Shown here: positions 1 through 11,219 of the stretch, piece by piece | Numbering within the stretch: the stretch's first letter is position 1 | Layout: each line of letters begins with the position of its first letter | Source of the DNA: Takakia lepidozioides | Taxonomy: Eukaryota > Streptophyta > Takakiopsida > Takakiales > Takakiaceae | Reading direction: 5' to 3' | NCBI GenBank assembly: GCA_030704615.1 | Contig: CM060731.1 | Coordinates: 67,746,756-67,810,755 of the forward strand | Length of the DNA stretch: 64,000 bases | Made by a program: the position numbers and the translations under genes | Notes under the pieces: generated by a model | Seen by the model: the letters and a program-made list of their open reading frames with translations, nothing else | Databases searched by the model: none | What the model was told of the DNA's origin: nothing

Positions 1-904
1 AATTTTGGAAAAAGCACTTCACCTTGTGGTGTGTGAGCATTACATACACACATCCACCATTGGCTTTTAAAAAATTTGTAGAAAAAAAAGTACTTCATTT
101 GGAGGCACATTTTCTCTTGTCAATTTTGAGATTTCAACCCCGATGTAATTGCATGAATAGCAACCATAGGTGAAAAAATCAGTTGGACCTGCAATTTAGT
201 GGGGTCATAGCCAATTCCACTATTGATTTGGAAATGGTGGGTCTTGGGGCAAGCAAAATTGGATAGAGCTAGGTTTTGATTTGGTCAAACCAATTTCTTT
301 CTCACTTTTTCTTGGGGACCTGATATTTGAGGTCCGGGCCAACGCTATAATCTCACAATTTCCACGGTGGACTTGGCTCCTTTTTTGGTATGTCATGCAT
401 AAATGAGTTGGGCCCATTGCTATAAGGCTGGAATATCTCGATGATTTTCGGTAGGTTTCTAGGGGCAATTTACTGCAGCTGGGTACCCAAAAAAACAAAA
501 AAGGGCTTGGGAACTTAAGGGTTAACCGTATATCATGCGTTGTTCCCATGAGACTTAATGGGAACATGAAAGATTTTAGTTCCCAGTTGGGCACATGTTA
601 CACTTCATATCAATAAAACAATGGCAGGGCCTCCGTGTATCTCACACCTTGTTTGACGTCCAGTGAATTTAGAGAGCCTACTCTGCAAGAGACAGCCCAT
701 TGAGGGGCCAATGGACGACATGTTCAAGGATTGAACCCAAGATCACCCAGGTTATGCACAAGCAAGGCACAAGTACCCAACAGTCCTACCTTTCTAGGCG
801 ATATTCAGCCTAAAAGCACAAAAAATAATGGGCCCTATGCAGAAAATGGGGCCCTCAAAACTAAAAATAGCCAGAAAGTGTGGGCAGTGGGTGCCAGAAA
901 GCAC
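1..904. other. No gene recognised; possible tRNA-derived SINE scrap
   Basis: No coding sequence of recognisable family is seen here. Reverse-strand positions about 730-800 resemble the tRNA-related head of a SINE: a box-B-like GGGTTCAATCC lies on the minus strand at about 730-741, with a weak box-A-like segment near 780-799. The match is imperfect, so this is only a suggestion. The rest is moderately AT-rich and shows nothing identifiable. Confidence 0.3.
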
Positions 905-3850
905 CATGCTACTTCAGGCGGAACCTTCTACTCTTACAACTGCTGAGAGCACTCTTAAGAAATTTTGTAGGGTCTCTGGCTTCTGGGTTAACTGGAGAAA
1001 GACCAAAGCCTTGCTTATAGGGGACCCTTCTATGTCTTCTATTTTTTTTCCCCCAACTGGAGAGTAGACCAAGGTATGGCCTGGCTTAAAGCAGGAGAAC
1101 CAAGCACACTGTTGGGTCACATCTTCGGCCTGGACCTCACCGAGGAGCAAAGAATGGGGCCCATTCTAGTTAGGCTCAAGAAGGAGCTAGCGTTCTGGGG
1201 CTCTGTTCCTCTCCATCATCGGAAGAGCTCTGGCTGCCAACCAGGTTCTGTTGGCTGGGATCTGGTATTTTGCCTCTACTTGGAGTCCGGGCTCGAAGTT
1301 CATGAAGGAGGTGAAAAGATGTATCGGAAACTTTATCTGGAGAGCCCATTCAGACCTTCGAAACAAACGCCCACAAGTTTCGTGGTATCAGATATGCCTC
1401 CCTAAAAAATCAGGTGGGCTTGGACTGCTAGATCCAGAAATGCAGATTCGGGCCCTCCTTGGCAAGCGGCTGCCAAGACTGCTGGGGCCCGAAGGAGGCT
1501 GGTGGAAATTGCTTGTAATAGGAACTATTGCCTCGTGCTCCCCTCTTCAAGGAGCGAATTGGGCCCCCTCTATCCGCTAGATCACTCAGGGATTTAATCA
1601 CAAATCCCTGGGCTCTTTGCTCTGGAAATCAATTTGGTCTGCCTGGGATAAATTCAGACCCTTTCTCAGAAAGTAAGAACCTTCGTCCTTTCATGAGGTT
1701 CAGAAGCAACACTTCTTAAACTCAGCCATGCCCACCCCTCAAGAGAAGTGCCAGGCCAGAAGATGGGCCTCTTGTGAGACTAGAGGCATCTCCCAGATCT
1801 CCCACCTCTGGACTAGCACCCCGGAGTCTCTTACTACAGTTCTGGGTGCCAATAGGGCCTGCTCTGGCATACACCCCATCATGCAAACTGTTCCAAACCA
1901 TTGGCGTGACATCCTCAGGCTTGGGGAAGGGTCCCCTTCACCACACCAGTGGGTGACTACTCCCACCCTGGCCTCTAGTATTCTCTATATTACGGAGGTG
2001 CACTTGCCAGCAATTACAGGGTATGCGTTTGGGGCAGATTTGTTCTCGATCTTCCTTTCCCTGCTATCCTCAGATACTGTTACCATCCAGGCCAGATAGG
2101 TTGGCTCCTGCACAGATATGCCATTGGTCATCTAAATTCAGAGACTTCAACCCCTCCCTCCCGATAGGGGAGACCATTCTCCCATGGTTGAGATGTAACT
2201 CTTTTGCTTGGATTGGTGGCCTGCCTCTCGGGCAGCTCCAGCAAGACCCAGCTGAGTGGCAATGGGAATTTGAAGGCTCTCTACAGTCTTTCTTTACTTA
2301 TTTTGCCAAGAAAGCTTACAGGGCTCTACTTCCACCCAAACCCTTGCTCAAGAAATGGAATGACAAGTGGGACCATTATTTTTTCAGGGACGAAAACTGG
2401 AAGTGCATTTGGGGCCTAATCTGGGAGAAAGCTAAACCATCCAAAATTAGCGCTTTCTTATGGCAGATTGCGAACAAGGTCCTAAGGGTCAGGCTATTTT
2501 TGGACTGGCAAAGGAACACCTTATGTGGCTGTTGCACTACACCCACTGTGGAAACTATGGAACATTGCCTCCTACAATGTATGGGCCCCTTGGCCATTTG
2601 GCCATTGGCCTTACACTTCTACTATGCATGGGAGTGTATTGCTTCAGACCCAATAGTTCTCCTTCTGAACAATAAGAAAACAGGGAAGACCAGGGCGATT
2701 GGATGTCCAGTCTTTGAGGGGGATTGCTAAACCGTGAGCAGAATTCTGCTCACGCTTCTGGATGTGCTCACCTATAACCGCGGACACCTATTCGGCTTAG
2801 AAGACCTATTACTGCGGGTAGTGTCCAGTATAACATGCATACAATTCATCGTTATGGATGAATGACGGATGAATGATGAATGAATGGGCGATGAATGTAT
2901 GTTGGACGAATGGCACATGGATGAATGTAATTTGTGGTTGAATGCAAAATTAAAAAGCATTTTTGAGTAGTGGTTGCCAAATCCCCCGAGCTCCAGAGTG
3001 AATATCTGCCAACTGCAGAGGGTCATGGTTGTTTTTTCACCAGGTATCCTAATCGAGAGAGATGCTGACACCCAATTGCAAAGAAGGTGGAGAGGCTGTT
3101 TGGTGCTTTAATAGAAATTGTTTGAAAACAGCCGATTCATTCCGACGAAGAATATCCACTGCTACTGGAGTCGGAATCCAAAACGAAGGTACACGTATTT
3201 AAACTCAACAAAACATGAATTCATGCGCACATGCTGATTGGTAAGGATACATGTTGTTGCAGTCATCCATGGTTCACTCATCTAGGCAATTTTTCATCCG
3301 ATACTCTTCCAATGTTCATCCATTCTTTTTTACATTCATCCGTCAGTTTTTCATCGCACATTCGTGCCACATTGTCGTCATGGAGCCTGTCTGTCTTCGA
3401 TCTGATGGAGAGAAGATTGCGTCGTTGCAGTGGAGTTTGTGTCCGCGGCAATAGGCCCACTTGTTCCCTCGCTTTTAGGGTCTGCATCAATAATCTGCTC
3501 ACGGTTACAATCTGCTCACGCTTGGGGGAATCTGCTCATGGATAAGGGAATTTGCTCACGGGTTTTGCTCACGCCTTTGTTGCCCTGGTCTTTGAGGTCC
3601 TCCGCTCGGCCACTCTATGGCATATTTGAAAAGCCAGATGCAGTTGGGTGTTGGACAATCAAAATTCATCTCTGTCAAAGATCCTCACTCTGGTCTTCAA
3701 TGACCTCACCATTGCTGCTAAACTTGCCTGGGCAAAATTGGGTGCAGAGTACAATAAGCGCCCAAAATGTGGTCCTGCACTCCTCACCTCTTTCAGGCGC
3801 ACTTGGGGGAATCGGGGGCTCATCTACTCCTGCATTGACATCGAAAATAA
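905..3850 (+). mobile_element. 5'-truncated L1-type LINE (reverse transcriptase tail, zf-RVT), split by a DNA transposon
   Basis: Conceptual translation in several frames gives the C-terminal half of a plant L1 ORF2. The part after the RT catalytic box lies at about 905-1060 (FCRVSGFWVNWRK). A long linker follows (RPQVSWYQICLPKKSGGLG, about 1365-1425), then the zf-RVT cysteine/histidine region near 2440-2600 (AFLWQIANKV; CGCCTTPTVETMEHCLLQC). The same blocks in the same order occur in the LINE on the opposite strand at 57-60 kb, so both belong to one family. The coding homology breaks at about 2718 and resumes at about 3590 (RSATLWH-type motif, then about 3760-3846 FRRTWGNRGLIY). It is therefore interrupted by the insertion at 2719-3587. 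Frameshifts and stops show it is dead. EN, the RT core and the 3' tail are missing. Confidence 0.8.
2719..3587. mobile_element. Non-autonomous DNA transposon (MULE- or hAT-like) nested in the LINE
   Basis: The 869-bp block is flanked by a direct repeat GTCTTTGAG (2710-2718 and 3588-3596; a tenth base also matches), consistent with a target-site duplication. Its two ends, read inward, both carry CGTGAGCA at the same offset (bases 15-22), but the outermost bases match poorly (about 13 of 22). Nine-base duplications suit Mutator-like elements; the CAGGG right end is more hAT-like, so the class is open. Subterminal arrays are prominent: many GTGAGCA/TGCTCAC copies at both ends, including the 20-bp perfect palindrome GTGAGCAGAATTCTGCTCAC at 2734-2753. 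GATGAATG-type repeats at 2855-2935 are mirrored as CATTCATC/TTCATCC at 3280-3350. It has no transposase, so it must be mobilised in trans, if at all. Confidence 0.72.
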
Positions 3851-4790
3851 TGCAGTATAAACAACAAATGACACACGATGATGGAGGACCCACCACTGAA
3901 TGAAGGTAAATAAATTGGAGTTTTGGAATGTAATATGATAAACAATTTGATTGAATGGATCTTGAATTTATTGAAATGATGAAATCTGAGGTTGAGAACA
4001 TGATAGAATATAGTATTATACATTATATATTGATTTATATTTTAAGTATTTAATACATTATATTATTATAGATCTATTTTTAAATTTTTCTAATAAAATT
4101 GTTAATATAAATAGTATATTTGAAAGCTTTGAAGTTTTTAGATGTAATATGATAGATAACTTGATTGATTAGATTTAAGTTGGAATGATAATCTGACATT
4201 GAAAGCATGATATAAATTGATAATATATTTATTCCTATAATATATAATATATCATTATGTTTATATATATATATAATAATTTTAGTTCTCTTAAATAAAT
4301 ATTTTAGTATGTTCATTTATAGAAATAATATAGATGTTTAATATTTTAAATTTGAAATATGAAAATGTAATGATAAGATATAAAGTGATATGAATAAATA
4401 ATTATGTAGCAAGTAAAAACAACACATGATTGTAACTGATAATTTGATTTATGATAATGGATGGAATGATAATTGACTGGTTGATGGATAGAATGATAGC
4501 TGATTTATGTAGTGACGTCGTTAGGTTAACTAGATTTTAAAATACATCTATTTATTATTATTAATTTATTAAATTTAATATAAATATTTGGTTTTTATAT
4601 ACTTATTTATATTATATTTATAAATATATTATTCTGATATAGTTAAATATTTATAATCTCTAAGTTGTATATACTATATTGATATCATGCTTCAACTGGC
4701 ATAATCCCAGTGTAATGAATTTTGATGATTTCTTGGAAATATAAGATAATGTTTTTGGTAGTTATCTGATAGTGTGTCTAATATGTTAGA
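3851..4790. other. AT-rich non-coding DNA
   Basis: Very AT-rich sequence with short A/T microsatellite-like runs (for example TATATATATA near 4262-4275). No ORF with recognisable features, no RNA gene and no clear transposon ends are seen. Confidence 0.5.
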
Positions 4791-4795
4791 AGAAG

Positions 4796-5150
4796 AGAAA
4801 ACAAAACGAAACGAAAGAGAAAGAACGAAGAGAAAAAATGAAGAGAAAGGAAGAAGGGAAAGTTTTATTCCGCTGAGCAACTCATACAGAAATACAAAGA
4901 ACAAAGATAAGAAAGAAACATAAACAAAGACAGAAAGTGAAGAATTAGGAGACATTTCTATTTTACAGAAAGAACAAAGCAACATAAAACACAAAAAAGA
5001 AAAGAAGAAAAACAAACAAAGAGGAAAGAAAACAAAACGAAAGAGAGAGAACGAATAGAAAGTTTTATTCCGCTGAACAACTCACACAGAAATACAAAGA
5101 ACATAAATCAGAAAGAAACATAAACAAAGAACAGAAAATGAAAGAAAAAA
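4796..5150. repeat. Purine-rich direct duplication, about 200-bp offset
   Basis: A block containing AGTTTTATTCCGCTGA at 4861 is repeated at 5061, with matching flanks on both sides (GAAAACAAAACGAAA upstream; ACAGAAATACAAAGAACA downstream). The two copies differ by substitutions and small indels, so this is an old tandem duplication. It directly abuts the palindromic satellite to its right. Confidence 0.7.
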
Positions 5151-5194
5151 ACAAATGAAGGCTACTGAAGTCTGAGAATAACTAAGAGACAGTT

Positions 5195-6735
5195 CATTAG
5201 GGGCGCCCTAAGGAGTCCTAAGGGCAATTACAAGTAATAATTTACATCTTTCAATTTTCCCCTTTTTAGGACTCCTTAGGGCGGCCCTAAGGAGTCCTAA
5301 AGGCAATTATAGATAATAATTTATATGTTTCTATTTTCCTCCTCTTATAACCCATTAGGTTGTCGAAACGGGTCTTAAGGGCAATTATTTATGTCTTTCT
5401 ATTTTTCTCCTCTTAGGGCTCCTTAGGACTGTCCTAAGAAGTCATAAGGGTAATTATAAATAATAATTTATATGTTTTTATTTTCCCCTCTCTTAGGACT
5501 CCTTAGGGCAGTCCTAAGGAGTCCTAAGAGTAATTATAAATAATAGTTTATATATTTCCGTTTTTCCCTCTTAGGACTCTTTAGGGCAGTCCTAAGGAGT
5601 CCTAAGGGCAATTATAGATAATAATTATATATTACTATTTTCTCTTCTTAGGACTCCTTAGGGCGGCCTAAAGTAGTCCTAAGGGTAATTATAAATAATA
5701 ATTTATATATTTTTATTTTCTCTTAGGACTCATTAGGGCCACCCTAAGGAGTCCTAAGGGCAATTATAGATAATAATTTACATCTTTCAAGTTTTCCCTT
5801 CTTAAGACTCCTTAGGACGGCCCTAAGGAATCATAAGGGCAATTGTAGATAATAATTTATATGTTTCTATTTCCCCCCTCTTATAACCCTTTAGGTTACC
5901 TAAACGGGTCTTAAGGACAATTATTTATATCTTTCCATTTTTCTCATTTTAGGAATCCTTAGGACTGTCCTATGAAGCCCTAAGGGTAATTATAAATATA
6001 AATTTATACGTTTTTATTTTCCCCTCTCTTAGGACTCCTTAGGGCAGTCCTAAGGAGTCCTAAGGGTAATTATAAATAATAGTTTATATATTTCCGTTTT
6101 TCCCTCTTAGGACTCCTTAGGGCAGTCCTAAGGAGTCATAAGGGTAATTATAGATAATAATTATATGTTTCCATTTTTCCCTTTTATAACTCCTTAGGTT
6201 GCCTAAATGGGTCTTAAGGGCAATTATTTATGTCTTTCCATTTTTCTCCTCTTAGGACTCCTTAGGACTATCCTAAGATATATGTATATGTTTTTATTTT
6301 CATATAATTTATAAATTTCCATTTTTCCCTCTTAGGACCCCTTTGGTTCGCCCTAAGGAGTCCTAAGGGCAATTATAAATAATATATTACATCTTTCAAT
6401 TTTTCCCTTCTTACTAAGGGTAATTATAGATAATAATTTATATGTTTCCATTCTCCCCTTCTTAAAACCCCTTAGGCTGCCTAAACAGGTCTTAAGGGCA
6501 AATATTTATATCTTTCTATTTTTTTTTTTCTTAGGACACTGTCCTAAGAAGTCGTAAGGGTAATTATAAATAATCACATATATATTTGTATTTTCCTCCT
6601 CTTAGGTGTCTTGAAGGAAATTATAAATAATAATTTATATATTTCTATTTTCTCCCTCTTAGGACTCCTTAGGGCAGTCCTAAGGAGTCCTAAGGGCAGT
6701 TATAAATAATAATATATATCTTACTATTTTTTCTA
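5195..6735. repeat. Palindrome-centred minisatellite, about 20 units, with higher-order organisation
   Basis: About 20 tandem units of roughly 55-80 bp, each with a palindromic core plus an AT-rich spacer (AATTATAAATAATAATTTATAT, then a T/C-rich tract). The commonest core pairs AGGACTCCTTAGGGC with GCCCTAAGGAGTCCT around a 0-1 base centre, for example at about 5269-5301, 6031-6062, 6109-6137 and 6660-6691. A divergent core type (ACCC..TTAGGT / ACCTAA..GGGT) recurs at about 5346, 5884, 6187 and 6466. Each time it is followed by a third type with GGACTGTCC or a relative of it, so the array has a higher-order repeat pattern with deletions. There is no coding potential. Its function, if any, is unknown. 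Confidence 0.88.
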
Positions 6736-7430
6736 TTTTTAACATAGGTACTAACACGTACAGGTTTATTTCAAAAAAAGATGTTGGTGCATTACAAATG
6801 GATGTATGAACGTCCATCGAAAATAAAGTTTTGTTTTAATTATAATAAATGATGCTAACCTACCAATTTTGTCAGTACATACCAATAAATAGTATATGTG
6901 ATTCATAAATATAATAACCAAAGTTAATACATTTATTATAGTAGTTCATATTTTTTTCTATTTCCCTTAGGAAATATTCTTTGCTTTTAGAGTTTTCAAG
7001 TCTGTCATGATCTCGCTTAGTCTCTTCCAACATTTCTGTACATCTTTCATAGTTTTTGACAATGTTGCCTGTAGTCCAACTCTCTTAATTAATTACAGTA
7101 GAAAGGAAAAATAGATTGAAATACTTAGAATCAGATTGTTACACGTCCGATCTTTAGATGTTTAGAAAATGAAAGTGAGATTGAATGTTGTGTGATAGAT
7201 TTTTGAGTATATATATATTATATATTATATACTTGATTGTTACATGTTTAAGAGCATTGTGCAGTCATAAGGGAGTGGTTGTATAAAAGTTTAATTTTGA
7301 ATATTATTTTTATTATTTTGAATAGTGAATATCTGTTGATTTAATTCGTACAATAATATAACTTTTAATGATTCTAATTTAGATTATGACTAAAAAGATG
7401 AATACTAAAAATAACTAAAAAAATGATTAA
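6736..7430. other. AT-rich non-coding DNA
   Basis: Low-complexity A/T-rich sequence (for example TATATATTATATATTATATAC near 7210-7230) with no supported gene. Confidence 0.5.
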
Positions 7431-8347
7431 AATATAAAGATCGGACTCTGCACAATTCCCTCCAAAGGCTTGTGAAGCCTGATTCCGGCGCTATGGGTTT
7501 GTTCCCCTTCTTCTACCGGACTTGACCCTATCTGGGGAATGTAGTTGGTAGAAGGGCCTGGCAGATAAGACAGAATATTGCTAAGAGGACGCCACAAACT
7601 CAAACCTCCAACACTTTCATCCAACCACTCAAGCACACCGTTATGCCCAACGTACGCTCGCGTAAGACTCAAAAGGCACCACCCTCACTGCCACGGCAAT
7701 GAGGCTTAAATAGTATTAGCTCATAATCTAATCCTAGTGCCATGTGGCACTTACACATAGGTCCACCAAATGTCCTTCCAGCATAGCCATAGAAAGAAGC
7801 CAGATCACCCAGTCTCATCCTAATCTGATCCTAAACTAGCTGTTAGAATAAGACAGCCCCTAATAAAGCCATCGGCTGTTGCCAGCTCATCCTCATGTGC
7901 AAGGTGTAAGTCCATCCAGCCTTCATCCTGGCTTCGTCCATCCCTTAAATCATCCGGAGCGCATCCCTCCTCCATCCATCCATGTCGAAAAGTAAGGTGA
8001 GAAGGAATCCCAGCTCCACATATGTAAAGCCTGCTGGGGCCACAAGAAACTGCGAGCTCCTGCGAGTGATGAGCTCAGGGAGAACAAAAATGAAGCCTAG
8101 CCAAAACAAGCTACACACCCGGCACACAAGGGATGAAAAAACCTAGGGAAGAAAACCTCACCCTGCAAGCTGGGTGGAGGACAAAACATCCCATAGGAAA
8201 AACCCCGAGTGTTACAAACGGTGTAGAAAACTAGCATGAAATTCAAAACACTACTCTAAAGAAGAGGATGCCATGTTGTGAGTGCGAGTTGCCCGAGCTG
8301 TGGGAGTGAAGATCACCTGACGGTTCTCAACATTCAAACAGATGAGA
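7431..8347 (-). mobile_element. Probable 3' UTR / 3' LTR of the Ty3-Gypsy element
   Basis: This stretch lies directly downstream (minus-strand sense) of the gypsy pol fragment, where a 3' LTR is expected. It contains a TATA-like CTATTTAAGCC on the minus strand near 7704-7714. It also has repeated GGGTTTTTCC/GGTTTTTTC motifs (about 8140-8205) of the kind often seen in plant LTR leader regions. No second LTR exists in the window, so the LTR borders cannot be fixed. This assignment rests mainly on position. Confidence 0.4.
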
Positions 8348-9645
8348 TCAAAGGTATGGAACAAGTAGTGAAACATGAATAGATCTAGCTAAGTGAGGAG
8401 TAGAGGTATGTTGAGGGAGCAAGACATACTGCCTGCCAGGAAGAATATCAGAGATAAGGTAAGGGCCATCAATGCGTCGTTTAGCCTTGGAAATCTGCTT
8501 ACCAGGCTGGAGTCTCACACAAACAGACTGGCCCACCTTGAATGACTCAGAATATACAACACGACGGTTGTAATTTTTTGCCTGAGCAGCTTGAGCAAAC
8601 ACAATGTTAGATTTGGCAGTTTCCCGCAAACGTCTTCTTCTAGCATCCATGGAAAGCAAAAAGACCTCCCAATTTCAGGCTCAGTAGCCGAGACCTGCAG
8701 CCAGGAGATATGCAAAGGAGTTCTACATTTTCTACCATACAAAAGTTCAAAAGGTGAGATTTTGGTACTGGCATGGATAGAAGTCATGTAGGCAAAGAGC
8801 AGAATAGGCACAACAATATCTCATTCATCAATGAGTGTCCCATTCTTTTCGAGCATCTGGAATATAGTTTTGTTAAATCGTTCTGTCAGACCATTGCATT
8901 GGGAATTGTTGGGAGCAGTAACGACATACTTAGTGTTGAGATTAAACAAGACAATCTTCATAAGTTGGTTGCAGAACTCTGTACCTTGATCCGTGAGGAT
9001 TTCCAGAGGGCAACCATGACGAAGAATCACCTTATTAAAGAAGAATTGCACCACTTCATCACTATCCTTAGCAACCAGAGGTCGGAGCTCAACCCATTTC
9101 GTCAGGTAGTCCGTTGCAACCGCAAAGTATGCATGGCCTTTAGACGTGGATTTAAAGGGTCCGACTAGATCCAAGCCAACCCTGGCAAATGGTTCAGTCA
9201 CCGGGATTGGCTGTAAAGGCAGAGGAACGTCGGTTCTAGGTATGATGGTTTTAGCATGACAGGGCACACACCTTGCAATGAAAGCTGTGACATCTTTAAC
9301 TAAGCCTTTCCAGTGAAACTGCTCCTGCAATCTCTTGATAGTTTTAGCAACCCCCAAATGGCTAGCATAAGTAGAAGCATGGTATAATTTGAGTAAAGCA
9401 GGGACAGCGGACCTAGAAGGGACTTCCACAGCAGAGGTACCTTCCAAAGCAGTGACTCTGAACAATCTCCCTTCACTTTCCCGGTGGCTGGGTAAGTGAT
9501 AGTTGACTTGCCTCATGAGCAGCTTGGATATGCCACTAAGGTGGGTGCCGGTTTTGCACCTATGGAGAAGATCATCGTATAATGGATCATCCATGCCTAC
9601 ATCATTCATGGCCACACAACAACAGGTTAGTGTAGGCGAGAAGAA
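8348..9645 (-). pseudogene. Ty3/Gypsy pol fragment: integrase and C-terminal tail, broken
   Basis: The minus strand from about 9640 encodes a retroviral-type integrase. There is an H-H-C-C zinc region (HASTYASHLGVAKT; CVPCHAK) and a catalytic core with the first Asp in GLDLVGPF, the second Asp in LTDQGTEF and the Glu in NGLTERFNK. An integrase C-terminal part (SPFELLYGRK) and a tail (FKVGQSVCVRLQPGK; GPYLISDIL) follow. The core frame ends at 8818-8820 with TGA after LIDE, where the next residues continue the homology, so this looks like a point nonsense change. A frameshift separates the FELLYGRK part from the tail. Protease, RT and RNase H, which should lie upstream, are absent. A CACTA element starts about 60 bp beyond its 5' edge. 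It is non-functional. Confidence 0.85.
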
Positions 9646-9702
9646 AGTGGCAGCCCCCGTTCTTTTCCTTTCGGAATCCTGACTTCATTTTCAGTTGGCT
9701 GC

Positions 9703-10625
9703 CACTACTACGTTTAGGGGGGGTTAGCGACCCCGGGACCCCGAGCGCGCCAGACGCGACGACCCTCCTGTGACTGCTGCGCCGCGTAGGCGCCTAGCCC
9801 GGAAACTACGACGTCCGCGCGTCGCCGCAGCGCCGCTCCGGTGACGCTTCGTCAGCTTGCGATTCAGCTACGTCGCTGCAGTTGGGGCATGACCCGCCAG
9901 CAAGCTGGGGTTTGCGACACCCGAGCATCGCACGTGCCCTCTGCGACGCTCCCGCAAGGCTGCGACGCCCGGGAATCGCAACAACACCCCCTCACACTTA
10001 GGCGCGTGGGGAGGGCCGAGCCAGCTCGCGTTGGGGTTTGCGACGTCCCAACGTCGCAGAAATGCCACAATGGCGACGTTGCGATTCCCCGCAGTCGCAA
10101 GCCTGCTAGGGCATCGCAAGTGCCCTCTTGCCTGGGGGTCTAGGATTGGGGATTGCTGCTACGTAATAAAAAAAAAAATTGCTGTGTTTTGTTCTGTGAA
10201 TTCGACCCTTGTACCACTACATCCGTGCAAACTATTGGACCATATGCTTAGCGTTTACAATGCGTGTGCAAATTTTGGGAGTGAACAAAAATCATTTGGA
10301 CTGAAAACCATATTTTCTTCCCTCATTTGCACTCCGAAGTTGAGTTCTTTTCAACTTCATGCACTCTCCATAGAGAGTGTGAGTGAAGGAAACTCTTTGT
10401 TTTTTTTATTTTTGTTTGGTCCAATTTTTTCCATGGATGCAGTGGTCTGGGGTTTGCATTCACAGAACAAAATAGAGCTAAAACAAAAATCATTGCGTAG
10501 GAAAAATCCGCAATCATAGATATTGTAAATGCAGGGGGTTGCGACCTTCAGGGGTCGCCTTGCGACGGCATTGCGATGCCCCAATAGGTTTGCGACAGCG
10601 GGGAATCGCAATATTGCATTTTCTA
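9703..10625. repeat. Left CACTA terminus and subterminal TGCGAC repeats
   Basis: The sequence starts CACTACTACG at 9703, followed by a GC-rich tract. TTGCGAC, GTCGCAA and related motifs recur at irregular spacing in both orientations (for example around 9850, 9910, 9960, 10038, 10080, 10100, 10530-10610). In CACTA elements such repeats are transposase binding sites. The array is split by a foldback insertion at about 10185-10473. Confidence 0.7.
10185..10473. mobile_element. Foldback (MITE-like) insertion within the CACTA subterminal region
   Basis: Positions about 10185-10252 and 10415-10473 form long imperfect inverted arms, both reading TTTTGTTCTGTGAAT...CCACT.CATCC inward and ending in TTGGACCA. 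Inside lie two small hairpins: GAAGTTGA/TCAACTTC around 10335-10358 and CACTCTC/GAGAGTG at 10363-10380. No protein is encoded. It interrupts the TGCGAC repeat array, so it probably inserted after the CACTA element formed. Confidence 0.55.
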
Positions 10626-11219
10626 TGTCTTTGCAAAGTTCATGGCAGAGGCCAAGCTGAATGGATCCATTGTTGCAAATCTTTTTAGTCCTCCTTCTGT
10701 GCTACAATATAATAGGTCTATCTTGCATGTGGGAGACCTTGATCAACCCGGGCGGCCTTATTGTTAAAGACAAAGGGCAAGAAGAGGGGGTGGGAACACT
10801 AGGAAAGGAAAAGGGAAGGGCCATGGGATTAGAGGGTTGAGGGTAGATTGCTTTGGCAATGGCTTTGGCAACATTGTTGTCTTTCACACCAATTTCGAAG
10901 ATTCTTTCTGTTGCATCGAGATCATGGTAACCAAATCGATTGAAGGGTTTCCAGGGGTAAGTCTTGGTCAGCACTTGTAGAACAAGAACCACGTCTTCCA
11001 ACATTCTTGCCCTCGTACAAAAACTCAACAATCCTAGAGTCACTTTTTGAGTCACAACTTCACTAAAATCATTCCTAGATCGCCACAACTACAAAGGATT
11101 TTTTTTTATGGATTTTTCATTAATCAATCATAGAAATAAGCTACATGCATGTACATGTACAATCAATCGAAGGGATGGGTACAGTTATGTGCGAGAATTA
11201 TTATGTAGCTTTGATTATA

